The position numbers and the translations under genes are program-made. The notes below the pieces were generated by a model. It had not been told where the DNA came from. It was given only the letters and a program-made list of their open reading frames with translations, and searched no databases. Positions 11,166 to 19,284 of a DNA stretch of 64,000 nt are shown here, one piece after another. This DNA comes from Paracoccus beibuensis (lineage in GTDB: Bacteria; Pseudomonadota; Alphaproteobacteria; Rhodobacterales; Rhodobacteraceae): the NCBI RefSeq assembly GCF_026162625.1, contig NZ_JAOTBD010000013.1, positions 18,331 to 82,330 of the forward strand, read 5' to 3'. Position 1 is the stretch's first letter. The number at the start of each line of letters is the position of its first letter.

Positions 11166-12353
11166 ATGCGCACGCCCCCTCACCTTCTGACGCTGGTTGC
11201 CCTGTCGGGCGTCTCGGCGCTGTCCATGAACGTGTTCCTGCCGTCGCTGCCAGGCATGGCGCGGGACTTCGGCGTCGACTACGCGGTCATGCAGCTGTCG
11301 GTTTCGGCCTATATCGGCGCCAGCGCGGCGCTGCAGTTGATCGGTGGGCCGCTCAGCGACCGCTTCGGTCGACGGCCCGTGGTCATCTGGGGCCTCGTCG
11401 GCTTCCTGCTGGCCACGATCGGCACGCTGATGGCGACCACTGCCGCGACCTTCCTTGTCTTCCGGCTGCTCCAGTCGGTCATCACCGTCTGCATGCTGGT
11501 GCCGCGGGCCGTGGTACGCGACCTTTACGACGGCGACCGGGCGGCGTCGATGCTGGGCTATGTCACGATGGGCATGGCCGTGGTGCCGATGATGGCGCCC
11601 GTCTTCGGCGGCGTCCTTGACGAGCTCTTCGGCTGGCAGGCGAATTTCGCGGTGATGGGCCTTCTGGGCATCATCGTCCTGGTCCTCGCGTTTCGCGACA
11701 TGGGAGAGACGGTGCGCGGCGGCGGCCTGTCCCTGCGGCGGCAGATGGTGAACTATCCCATCCTGGCGCGCTCGCACAGGTTCTGGGGCTATTGCCTGGC
11801 CGCGACGCTGTCGTCGGGCGCGTTCTTCGCCTATCTGGGCGGGGCGCCCTTTGTGGGGGAGCGCGTGTTCGGCCTGACGCCCGCGCAGGTCGGCTACTGG
11901 TTCGCGGCCCCTTCCATCGGCTATATCATGGGCAACTTCCTGTCGGCACGCCTGTCGGCACGCCTCGGGCTGAACCGGATGATCCTGTTCGGTGCGATCA
12001 CCTGCTTCGTCGCGCTGTCGCTGGCGCTTCTGGCCGACCTGTCGGGGCTGGTTCGGCCGCTTGTCTTCTTCGGGGCCATCGCGTTGATGGGCCTCGGGAA
12101 TGGCATGGTCCTGCCCAACGCCAATGCTGGCATGATGAGCGTCCGGCCAGAGTTGGCCGGCACGGCCTCGGGCTTGGGCGGCGCGCTGACCGTCGCCGGG
12201 GGCGCGGCGCTGTCGGCGCTGGCCGGCGCGCTGCTGCAACCGGGCAGCGGCGCGACGCCGCTTCTGGTCATCATGTGCGCCTCGGCGGCAGGGTCGCTGC
12301 TGGCCATCGCCTGGGTCTTCCGCCGCGAGGCGCAGCTGATGGCCCTGCACTAG
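11166..12353 (+). CDS. Bcr/CflA-family MFS multidrug efflux transporter
   Basis: A 395-residue major facilitator with about 12 membrane helices. The N-terminal VALSGVSALSMNVFLPSLPG fits Bcr/CflA pumps (LAxxPxxxDMYLPxLPxM). Motif A between helices 2 and 3 is GPLSDRFGRRPVV (about residues 61-73), and RAVVRDLYDGDRAASMLGY is the family's conserved region at helix 5. Such pumps expel drugs such as bicyclomycin or sulfonamides by proton antiport; the natural substrate here is unknown. Free-standing, after a 250-bp intergenic region holding a GC hairpin repeat. Confidence 0.9.
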   Translation: MRTPPHLLTLVALSGVSALSMNVFLPSLPGMARDFGVDYAVMQLSVSAYIGASAALQLIGGPLSDRFGRRPVVIWGLVGFLLATIGTLMATTAATFLVFRLLQSVITVCMLVPRAVVRDLYDGDRAASMLGYVTMGMAVVPMMAPVFGGVLDELFGWQANFAVMGLLGIIVLVLAFRDMGETVRGGGLSLRRQMVNYPILARSHRFWGYCLAATLSSGAFFAYLGGAPFVGERVFGLTPAQVGYWFAAPSIGYIMGNFLSARLSARLGLNRMILFGAITCFVALSLALLADLSGLVRPLVFFGAIALMGLGNGMVLPNANAGMMSVRPELAGTASGLGGALTVAGGAALSALAGALLQPGSGATPLLVIMCASAAGSLLAIAWVFRREAQLMALH

Positions 12354-12370
12354 GATCTTGCCGGCCCGGC

Positions 12371-12398
12371 TTTGCAACGGCTAAGGCTTGTTTGCAAA
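12371..12398 (+). promoter_or_regulatory. ScfR-type operator candidate (two TTTGCAA motifs)
   Basis: TTTGCAA at 12371-12377 and TTTGCAAA at 12391-12398, 13 bases apart, directly before the ScfR gene. I recall TTTGCAAA pairs as the binding motif of the ScfR protein PccR in Rhodobacter sphaeroides and related GCAAA-type sites for RamB/PrpR, so autoregulation is likely. The spacing differs from the recalled 4-base spacing. Confidence 0.5.
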
Positions 12399-12408
12399 GG
12401 GGAACGGG

Positions 12409-13806
12409 ATGGCCACGCAAAAAATCTATGCCGGCAGCGCCTTGCGGGAAACCCGCGCCCGCGCCGGCTTGACGCAGCGCCGCTTCGCGGAAAGCCTCGG
12501 CGTGTCGCTGCCCTACCTGTCGCAGATGGAGAACAACCACCGGCCGATCAGCGCAGGAGCCCTGCTGCGGCTGGCGCAGGAGTTCGGCGTCGACCTGACG
12601 ACGCTGGCCGCCGGCGATGCCGAACGCATGGTGATCGATATGCAGGAAGCCCTGGCCGACCCTTTGTTCGATGCCGCCCCGCCGCTGGCCGACCTGCGCC
12701 TCGCTGCGACCAATGCGCCGGTGCTGGCGCGGGCGTTCCTCGACCTCTATCGCGCGCATCGCGAAGGTCAGGAACGCCTGGCCGCGCTGGACGAGGCGAT
12801 CGGTGCCGCCAGCCAGAACAGCCTGACCACCCCTTGGGAGGAGGTGCGGGACTTCTTCCACTACTGCGACAACTACATCGACGCCGTCGACCGCGCGGCC
12901 GAACGCTTTGCCTGCCCGGACGGCAAGCGAGGTGATCCCTGGCAGATGGCCGTCGCGGCACTGGCCGCGAACGGCATCGAGGTCCGCCTGACCGAGCTTC
13001 CGGCCAACTCGGTCTATCGCCGCGACGGCGACCGCCTGCTGGTCAATGCCGCAGCCGAGGCCCCTACCCGGCTTTTCCAGCTGCTGCACCTTGTGGCGCT
13101 GGAACGGCAGGGCGACCTTCTGGAGGCGACGCTGGACCTGGCCCGCTTCCGCAGCCCCACGGCGCGCGAGATCGCGCGGCTTGGCATGGCGAACTACTTC
13201 GCGGGGGCCGCGCTCATGCCCTATCGCGCGTTCCTGGCCGCCGCACAGCACGAACGGCACGACCTGGAGCGTCTGTCGCACCTCTTTGGGGCCTCGCTGG
13301 AGCAGGTGGCCCACCGGCTGTCGACGATGCAGCGGCCGGGTGCCAAGGGGGTGCCGTTCTTCTTTGTCCGGGTCGACCAGGCCGGCACGATCACCAAGCG
13401 CCATTCGGCAACCCGGCTGCAATTCGCCCGCTTCGGGGGCGCCTGCCCCTTGTGGAACGTGCACCAGGCGTTCGAACAGCCGGGCCGCTTCCTGCGCCAG
13501 CTGGCGGAAACGCCGGACGGCGTGCGCTATCTGCTGCTGTCGCGCGACGTGTCCAAGCACGCCGGCGCTTTCAACGCCCCCGTCCGCCGCTTTGCCATCG
13601 GGCTGGGGGTCGAGGTCACGCAGGCCGAGGGCATGGTCTATGCAGACGGGCTGGACCTGACCAAGCCGCGGGCCTTCGAACCCATCGGCATCTCTTGCCG
13701 GATCTGCCCGCGCCGCGACTGCCACCAGCGGTCGGTGCCACCCATCGACCGCAACCTGCGCATTCCGCAGGATCGCCACGGCCCCCTTCCCTACGAAATC
13801 GCCTGA
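12409..13806 (+). CDS. ScfR-family short-chain acyl-CoA transcriptional regulator
   Basis: A 465-residue regulator with an XRE helix-turn-helix at about residues 10-65 (LRETRARAGLTQRRFAESLG), a middle region, an IrrE/ImmA-like domain with a degenerate zinc motif (LFQLLHLVAL, where HExxH would lie) and the long C-terminal DUF2083 region. Near the end Cys430, Cys433 and Cys438 form CRICPRRDC, a likely metal site. Relatives (PccR, MccR, RamB, PrpR) sense acyl-CoA levels and control propionyl-CoA or acetyl-CoA use. The ATG at 12409 follows AAGGGGAAC; an upstream TTG is in frame but lies inside the operator. Its target is not adjacent; mmsA, whose product is propionyl-CoA, lies 6 kb away. Confidence 0.85.
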   Translation: MATQKIYAGSALRETRARAGLTQRRFAESLGVSLPYLSQMENNHRPISAGALLRLAQEFGVDLTTLAAGDAERMVIDMQEALADPLFDAAPPLADLRLAATNAPVLARAFLDLYRAHREGQERLAALDEAIGAASQNSLTTPWEEVRDFFHYCDNYIDAVDRAAERFACPDGKRGDPWQMAVAALAANGIEVRLTELPANSVYRRDGDRLLVNAAAEAPTRLFQLLHLVALERQGDLLEATLDLARFRSPTAREIARLGMANYFAGAALMPYRAFLAAAQHERHDLERLSHLFGASLEQVAHRLSTMQRPGAKGVPFFFVRVDQAGTITKRHSATRLQFARFGGACPLWNVHQAFEQPGRFLRQLAETPDGVRYLLLSRDVSKHAGAFNAPVRRFAIGLGVEVTQAEGMVYADGLDLTKPRAFEPIGISCRICPRRDCHQRSVPPIDRNLRIPQDRHGPLPYEIA

Positions 13807-13807
13807 C

Positions 13808-13816
13808 TTATCCACA
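13808..13816 (+). promoter_or_regulatory. Consensus DnaA box
   Basis: TTATCCACA, an exact match to the DnaA nonamer, starts two bases after the ScfR stop and lies 176 bases upstream of the M23 peptidase gene. A single box may be chance. Confidence 0.3.
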
Positions 13817-13992
13817 GACGAACCCCGCAACTTGGGCGGGAACCCGCCGAATAGAGCGAGGTTTCGCGTATCGTTGCCGCGCCTTTTTCTTGGCTGTTGC
13901 TTTGAAGGCACAGCTGCTGTTTACCCAACGCCGAATGGAACCAATGCGCCGACCACGGACAAGGCGTGCCTTTCGAGGGACAGTGATCAAAT

Positions 13993-15270
13993 ATGACGGT
14001 GATGGATCGACTGAACGCGTCGCTTGGAAAAATCCTGCCAGAGCAGCGGCTTTTCCTCCGGTCAGATGATACCACCCGCGTCCTGCGCCTGCGGCCCCTG
14101 ACGCAACTTGCCGGGATCAGCGGCATCACGCTTGCTTTCGGCTGGACGCTGTTCGCAAGCTCGGCGCTTATGATCGACGCCGTGGGCGCCGACAGGTCGG
14201 GGATTTCAGGCACGCAAGCCGGTTTCGAACAGCGGCTGCACGAGCTGCAGGCCGAACGTGACGCGCGCGCGACCGAGGCGCTGGCCGCCCAGGCGCGCTT
14301 CGCGACGGCGCTGGACCAGGTGTCGCAGATGCAGACGCAGCTGCTCGGCTCCGAGGAGAAGCGCCGCGAGATGGAGGCCGGCCTTGGCGCGATCCGCTCG
14401 ACCCTGACCGAGACGCTGGCGAAACGCGAGGCGCAGCAGACCGCCGCCGCGGACGGTGCCGGCCCCGATCGCAGCGAGGAAGTCACCGCCGCGCTGGACA
14501 TCCTGGCGGAAGAGCTTCGCCAGACCGCCGACCAGCGCGCCCTGGCCCGGCAAGAGGCCGACGAGGCCCGCCTTGCCGCGCAGGAGCTGACCGTCGAGCG
14601 CGACCAGATCCTGGCCCGCAACGACGAGATCCTGACGCAGCTCGAGGACGCGGTGACGGTCTCGGTCGCGCCGCTGGACGATGTCTTCCGCGCGGTCGGG
14701 ATGAACCCGGACAAGGTTCTGGAGACGATCCGCGAAGGGTATTCCGGTCAGGGCGGTCCGCTGACGCCGCTGTCCTATTCGACCCGCGGCAACGCGGCGC
14801 TCAGCCAGAACGAGACAAAGGCTCGGCAGATCATCGTGACGCTGGACCAGATGAACACATATCGGATCGCCATCGAGAAGCTGCCGCTGGCTATGCCGGT
14901 GCAGCAGGCGTTCCGCTATACCTCGGGCTTCGGCCGGCGGTGGGGGCGCATGCACCAGGGCATCGACATGGCCGGACCCGTGGGCACGCCGATCCACGCT
15001 ACCGGCGACGGGGTCGTGACCGTTGCAAGTCGCCAGGGCGCCTACGGCAACCTCATCAAGATCGAGCATGAGCTGGGGACCGAAACGCGCTATGGTCATC
15101 TCAGCCGGATCGGCGTGAAAGTCGGTCAAAGGGTGTCGCAAGGAGAGCTTATCGGTGCTATGGGCAATACCGGACGCTCGACCGGGCCACACCTGCATTA
15201 CGAGGTGCGGATGAACGGTCGGGCCGTGGACCCGATGAGCTTCATCAAGGCAGCAGAAAATGTTCAGTAA
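13993..15270 (+). CDS. M23 family metallopeptidase (peptidoglycan hydrolase)
   Basis: A 425-residue inner-membrane protein. Residues 1-35 are cytoplasmic and basic, a membrane helix spans about 37-58, and a long Glu/Ala/Gln-rich coiled coil covers about 75-225. The C-terminal LytM/M23 domain has the zinc motif HQGID (His321, Asp325) and HLHYE (His400, His402), so the peptidase is expected to be active on peptidoglycan cross-links. It overlaps the start of the bactofilin gene by 11 bases. Pairing of an M23 enzyme with a bactofilin scaffold is a known cell-shape module (CcmA/Csd in Helicobacter). Confidence 0.92.
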   Translation: MTVMDRLNASLGKILPEQRLFLRSDDTTRVLRLRPLTQLAGISGITLAFGWTLFASSALMIDAVGADRSGISGTQAGFEQRLHELQAERDARATEALAAQARFATALDQVSQMQTQLLGSEEKRREMEAGLGAIRSTLTETLAKREAQQTAAADGAGPDRSEEVTAALDILAEELRQTADQRALARQEADEARLAAQELTVERDQILARNDEILTQLEDAVTVSVAPLDDVFRAVGMNPDKVLETIREGYSGQGGPLTPLSYSTRGNAALSQNETKARQIIVTLDQMNTYRIAIEKLPLAMPVQQAFRYTSGFGRRWGRMHQGIDMAGPVGTPIHATGDGVVTVASRQGAYGNLIKIEHELGTETRYGHLSRIGVKVGQRVSQGELIGAMGNTGRSTGPHLHYEVRMNGRAVDPMSFIKAAENVQ

Positions 15271-15751
15271 GACCCGCGTGACCGAGAACCGTCCCACTTC
15301 CTCGCCTGCCCCGTCCGGGCCCTTGCCCGAAGCCGCGCCCGCCGCACCCGAACGCGCCGTTGATGCCGCAGCCACGCCGGCGCCGCGTCCCCGGACCACG
15401 CCGTCGATCATGTCCTCGGACCTGACGGTCGTCGGGAACATCAAGACGCAGGGCGACATCCAGGTCGAGGGCACTGTCGAGGGCGACATTCGCGCCCATC
15501 AGCTGACGGTCGGTGAGACGGCCACCATCAAGGGCGAGATCGTCGGAGATGATGTTATCGTCCACGGCCGCGTGGTCGGCCGCGTGCGCGGCCTGAAGGT
15601 GCGCCTGACCGCCACGGCCCGCGTCGAGGGCGACATCATCCACAAGACCATCGCCATCGAATCAGGCGCCCACTTCGAGGGTTCGGTCCAGCGCCAGGAA
15701 GACCCGTTGAACAACGGCGGCACCAAGAAGCTGGCTCCTCCGGCCGAATAA
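15260..15751 (+). CDS. Bactofilin (polymer-forming cytoskeletal protein)
   Basis: A 163-residue bactofilin. A disordered Pro/Ala-rich head of about 45 residues precedes the beta-helix core with its regular six-residue steps (SDLTVVGNIKTQGDIQVEG, VEGDIRAHQLTVGETATIKG, GRVVGRVRGLKVRLTATARV). A short tail follows. Bactofilins polymerise without nucleotide at the inner face of the membrane and place cell-wall enzymes. The gene starts inside the end of the M23 peptidase gene, implying translational coupling, and is followed by a strong terminator. Confidence 0.93.
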   Translation: MFSKTRVTENRPTSSPAPSGPLPEAAPAAPERAVDAAATPAPRPRTTPSIMSSDLTVVGNIKTQGDIQVEGTVEGDIRAHQLTVGETATIKGEIVGDDVIVHGRVVGRVRGLKVRLTATARVEGDIIHKTIAIESGAHFEGSVQRQEDPLNNGGTKKLAPPAE

Positions 15752-15771
15752 TATTCGCCGCTGTGCCTGTC

Positions 15772-15794
15772 GGACCCGCCTCGGCGGGTCCTTT
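15772..15794 (+). terminator. Intrinsic terminator after the bactofilin gene
   Basis: Nine-base inverted repeat GGACCCGCC/GGCGGGTCC (15772-15780 and 15783-15791) followed by TTTC. It ends the M23-bactofilin transcript. Confidence 0.8.
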
Positions 15795-16456
15795 CATTTG
15801 TAGCTGGCCTTGCAGGATTTTCAGATCGGCGAACGCCATGGGCGGCGGCCGAGTCCCTGCCCCCTCCTATGGCGCATTCCCAGGACGCAACGAGCGGAGT
15901 TCCTGGCCCCTGCTACCTCACATGGAGCACGCTCAGGATGCCGGACACATCGGCACTTTATGAAACCTCAGGCTGCCTCACGACATTGCGAAACGCATAT
16001 CCGGGCAGAGCGGCGGAATGAGGTACCTGATAACGCGGGGGCGTCCTTATGACTTACTTGCAGTAGCGCAAGAGCGCGCAGGGTCGCCGAAAACGAATTT
16101 CCTGTGCGTCTTTTTCCACAGGCGCAAGAAGTCGAGAGACCGGCGCGGTCGGCTAGCTGCGCATGGCGATACCCCTTGGGCAGATATTCCACGGGCCAGT
16201 TCGGTATCAACCGACCTGGGTCCGGTGTGGCAGCGTCTTTGCCTGAAGCGTATGCCAGCGCGGTCTCGGCGCAAGCCGACTTCGGCAGAGCACCGCGGAT
16301 CGCCGTCGGTCCACCCTACATTCCGCATGTTCAAGCGGGCTTTGCATCTTGCCGTCGGCAGAATAGCTTTGCACCCGCAGCCATCGGAAGGTCTGGAGAC
16401 ATCATGCGACACGCCACCTGCACGGCCGGCCCATCGACGAGAAGCGTCGTCGTCGG
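15795..16456. other. Gene-free stretch of about 660 bases
   Basis: No convincing gene is seen between the bactofilin terminator and the SDR gene at 16457. Several overlapping frames of 65-195 codons exist on both strands, but none has a good ribosome site or a family I recognise. It could hold a small RNA, long leader or decayed gene. Confidence 0.5.
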
Positions 16457-17176
16457 ATGACACAAGGCATCATCATCACGGGCGCGGGCAGCGGGATCGG
16501 CCGCACCACTGCGCGCCTCTTCCTGTCGCGGGGCTGGCGGGTGGCATTGCTGGGGCGCCGCGCACCGCCGCTGGAGGAAACGGCCGCCGGCCATCCTGAT
16601 GCGCTGATCCTGCCCTGCGACGTGACCGACGAGGCTGGTGTACGTTTCGCGTTCGACCGTGCGCGCCGGGACTGGGGGCGCATCGACGCGCTCTTCAACA
16701 ATGCCGGGCAAGCAGCGTCGCTGGCCGATCCCGACCGCCTTCCGGTCGACGTGTTCCGAAAGGTCATCGATACGAACGTGACCGGCATGTTCATCTGCGC
16801 GGCTGCGGCCTTTGCCGTGATGCGCGACCAGACACCGCAGGGCGGGCGCATCATCAACAACGGCTCGGTCGCCGCGCATTCGCCGCGTGCGCAGTCGGTC
16901 GCCTACACTGTCTCGAAGCACGCGGTGACCGGCCTGACGCGCAGCCTGTCGCTGGACGGGCGATCGCTCGATATCGCCTGCGGACAGATCGACATCGGCA
17001 ACGCCTCGACCGAGCTTCTGCGCCAGGCGGCGGCGCAGGATCCTGATGCCGAACCCACGATGGACGTCTCGACCGCCGCCGATTCGGTCTGGCACATGGC
17101 CAACCTTCCGCCAGGCGCCAACATTCAGTTCATGACAATCATGGCGACCGCCATGCCCTTCATCGGCCGCGGCTAA
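16457..17176 (+). CDS. SDR-family oxidoreductase
   Basis: A 239-residue classical SDR with cofactor motif TGAGSGIG (about residues 8-15), NNAG (about 83-86), a catalytic serine in NGSVAAHSP and YTVSK as the Tyr/Lys pair. Arg near residue 34-35 (LLGRRAPP) points to NADP(H). It ends LPPGANIQFMTIMATAMPF instead of the usual VDGG tail, seen in SDRs annotated as glucose- or alcohol-type dehydrogenases of unknown substrate. Its stop overlaps the stop of the convergent coaD by three bases. Confidence 0.87.
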   Translation: MTQGIIITGAGSGIGRTTARLFLSRGWRVALLGRRAPPLEETAAGHPDALILPCDVTDEAGVRFAFDRARRDWGRIDALFNNAGQAASLADPDRLPVDVFRKVIDTNVTGMFICAAAAFAVMRDQTPQGGRIINNGSVAAHSPRAQSVAYTVSKHAVTGLTRSLSLDGRSLDIACGQIDIGNASTELLRQAAAQDPDAEPTMDVSTAADSVWHMANLPPGANIQFMTIMATAMPFIGRG

Positions 17177-17664
17177 CCATAGCGGCGCAGCAACGCCTCG
17201 GCCACCGGGGGCGTGACGAATTTTGAGATGTCGCCGCCAAGCCGCGCGATTTCCTTGACCAGCTTCGAGGCAATGGCCTGCCGGCGCGCGTCGGCCATCA
17301 TGAACACCGTCTCGATGCTGCTGTCCAAGGCGCGGTTCATGCCGACCATCTGGAACTCGTATTCGAAGTCGGCCACGGCGCGAAGGCCGCGGACGATCAC
17401 CTTGGCGCCCACGTCGCGGGCGCAGTCGATCAGCAGGTTCTCGAACGGGTGGACGAGGATCTCGCCCCCGGTCTTCAGCGCGATGGCGTCGCATTCGGCC
17501 TGGACCATCGCCACGCGCTCCTCCAGCGGGAAAAGCGGGCTCTTGTCGCGGTTGATCGCGACGCCGATGACCAGCCGATCGACCAGCGCCATGGCGCGCT
17601 GGATGATGTCGATATGGCCCAGGGTGATCGGGTCGAATGTCCCGGGATAGAGGCCGATGCGCAT
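17173..17664 (-). CDS. coaD: Phosphopantetheine adenylyltransferase
   Basis: CoaD (163 residues) makes dephospho-CoA from 4'-phosphopantetheine and ATP, the penultimate step of CoA synthesis. The nucleotidyltransferase motif GTFDPITLGH is at residues 8-17, Lys42 lies in NRDKSPLFPLEERV, and RGLRAVADFEYEFQMVGMNR and the ISK-type tail (GGDISKFVTPPV) are conserved. Start MRIGLYPGTFDP is standard. Probably its own transcript or read from the CBS gene 87 bases upstream. Confidence 0.97.
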   Translation of the reverse strand: MRIGLYPGTFDPITLGHIDIIQRAMALVDRLVIGVAINRDKSPLFPLEERVAMVQAECDAIALKTGGEILVHPFENLLIDCARDVGAKVIVRGLRAVADFEYEFQMVGMNRALDSSIETVFMMADARRQAIASKLVKEIARLGGDISKFVTPPVAEALLRRYG

Positions 17665-17751
17665 GAGGTCGCGTCCTGTGTCAGGGTCCGGGCCTCAGGC
17701 AAACCGCATTTGCCCCCCGATTGCAAGAAAGTGATCGCGCGTGACGATGCG

Positions 17752-18213
17752 TCAGGCGCCCATGATCATCCCGGTCAGCGCCTCCTTTTCGGCGGCCAGT
17801 TCCTTCAGCCGCCCGCTGACCGCGTCGCCGATCGAGATGACGCCCAGCATGCGCCCCCCCTCGTCCACCACCGGCATGTGGCGGAATCGCCCCTGGGTCA
17901 TCCGCTCCAGCACGGTCAGCGCATCCTCTGCCACGGTACAGGTCTGCACCTCGCGGGTCATGAACTCGCTGATGGGGCGCGACAGCACGTCGGGGCCGTG
18001 TCGGCCCAGCTGGCGGACGATGTCGCGTTCCGAAAGGATGCCGCCCGCCGTCTCGCCGTCGGTCGACACGACGACGGCACCGATCCGCTTTTCGGCCAGC
18101 AGTTGCGCGGCCTCGGCCAAGGTTGCGTCGGGGCCGATGGTCAGGATCGTGGCGGACTCGATCCACGGCTTGGCGGAATCCGACTTCATCGACAGCAACT
18201 GCTTGACCAGCAT
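17752..18213 (-). CDS. CBS-domain pair protein
   Basis: A 153-residue protein made almost entirely of two CBS motifs (about residues 15-75 and 82-140), ending in a short helix KELAAEKEALTGMI. The first has AEKRIGAVVVSTDGETAGGI followed by SERDIVRQL, the second GRFRHMPVVDEGGRMLGVIS with GDAV. CBS pairs bind adenosine nucleotides and usually regulate a partner protein; this stand-alone form is common in alphaproteobacteria and its partner is not evident. Confidence 0.88.
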   Translation of the reverse strand: MLVKQLLSMKSDSAKPWIESATILTIGPDATLAEAAQLLAEKRIGAVVVSTDGETAGGILSERDIVRQLGRHGPDVLSRPISEFMTREVQTCTVAEDALTVLERMTQGRFRHMPVVDEGGRMLGVISIGDAVSGRLKELAAEKEALTGMIMGA

Positions 18214-18273
18214 GGTGGGGCCCCCTTCTTCGCGCTTTGTGTGGGTTCATCTTTTGGCCCGAATCGCCATCCG

Positions 18274-19185
18274 TCAAGTGCGACCGTGGTCGGGGGTGGG
18301 CAGCTGCCCCTCCAGCCGCTGGATTTCGGCGCGCACGCCTTGCGCCAGCGCCTCGGCCAGCAGCGTCAGGCGGCGCGACGCCCGGTCGTCCGCGTGCCGG
18401 ATCAACCAGAAGCTGCGCTTCAGAAAGATTCGGTCGGTCAGAACCCGCGTCACGCCCGGCGCGAAGGGCAGCGCAAAATCATGCACGATCCCCACTCCGG
18501 CGCCGGCGCGCAGGGCCTGCATCTGCACCGCCACCGAGTTCGAGCTGATCTGCGCCGTCTCGACCCCGGTCGCCGACAGATAGTCCAGCTCGCGGTCGAA
18601 GATCATGTCGGGGATATAGCTGATCATCCGGTGGTCCTTCAGCGCCTCCAGGCTTGTCAGCGGCGGATGCGCGGCCAGATAATCCCGATGCGCCGCAAGG
18701 TGCAGGTGATATTCCGCCAGCCGCTGCACCATCAGCCGCCCCGTATCCGGGGGCGAGACGGCGATGGCCATGTCGGCCTCTCGCCGCGTCAGGTTGACGA
18801 CCCGCGGCAGGGCGACGATCTGCACCTCCAGCCCCGGATGAGCCTCGCAAAGGTCGCGGGCCACCTGCGGCAGCAGATAGTTCGCGCAGCCGTCCGGCGC
18901 GCCGATCCGCAGCTGGCCGGTGATCCCCGCTTCGGCACGCACGGCTTCCGACGCGGCGACGGCCGCCTGTTCGGCCGCCTCGGCCGGGGCGGTCAGGCGC
19001 GCCCCTTCGGCAGTCAACTGATACCCCTGCGGCGTCTTCAGAAACAGCGCCGCACCGACCGACGCCTCCAGCCTTGCGACCCGACGTCCCACGGTCGAGG
19101 CGTCCAGCCCCAGCCTGCGCCCGGCCCCCGACAGGCTCTCGCTGCGGGCCACCGCCAGGAAGATGCGCAGATCGTCCCAGTCCAC
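18274..19185 (-). CDS. LysR-family transcriptional regulator, likely of mmsA
   Basis: A 303-residue LysR-type regulator. The winged helix-turn-helix covers residues 1-60 (WDDLRIFLAVARSESLSGAG, then LGLDASTVGRRVARLEASVG), followed by the linker and the periplasmic-binding-fold effector domain starting near GQLRIGAPDGCANYLLP. The GTG start at 19185 is chosen because AAGGAGAT lies seven bases upstream; the longer frame from a TTG lacks this. It diverges from mmsA with a perfect palindrome between them, the classic LysR arrangement, so control of mmsA is likely but not shown. Confidence 0.88.
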   Translation of the reverse strand: MDWDDLRIFLAVARSESLSGAGRRLGLDASTVGRRVARLEASVGAALFLKTPQGYQLTAEGARLTAPAEAAEQAAVAASEAVRAEAGITGQLRIGAPDGCANYLLPQVARDLCEAHPGLEVQIVALPRVVNLTRREADMAIAVSPPDTGRLMVQRLAEYHLHLAAHRDYLAAHPPLTSLEALKDHRMISYIPDMIFDRELDYLSATGVETAQISSNSVAVQMQALRAGAGVGIVHDFALPFAPGVTRVLTDRIFLKRSFWLIRHADDRASRRLTLLAEALAQGVRAEIQRLEGQLPTPDHGRT

Positions 19186-19194
19186 CGGATCTCC

Positions 19195-19210
19195 TTTGCA
19201 GTTCTGCAAA
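19195..19210. promoter_or_regulatory. Palindromic operator between the LysR gene and mmsA
   Basis: TTTGCAG-TT-CTGCAAA, a perfect 7-bp inverted repeat, which also fits a T-N11-A LysR box. It overlaps the ribosome-site region of the LysR gene and lies about 75 bases before mmsA. It also resembles the TTTGCAA motifs before the ScfR gene. Confidence 0.55.
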
Positions 19211-19284
19211 ACCCTTTTGCCACCCTGCCTCTTTATCCGGCGTTATCGCAAGGCTAACCTTCCGCTCAAACAGGAGGACTCTGC

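Noticed and set aside
16047..16463. Possible genes in the gap before the second SDR (both strands)
   Set aside because: No ribosome site, no recognised family, mutually overlapping frames; kept only as a gene-free region.
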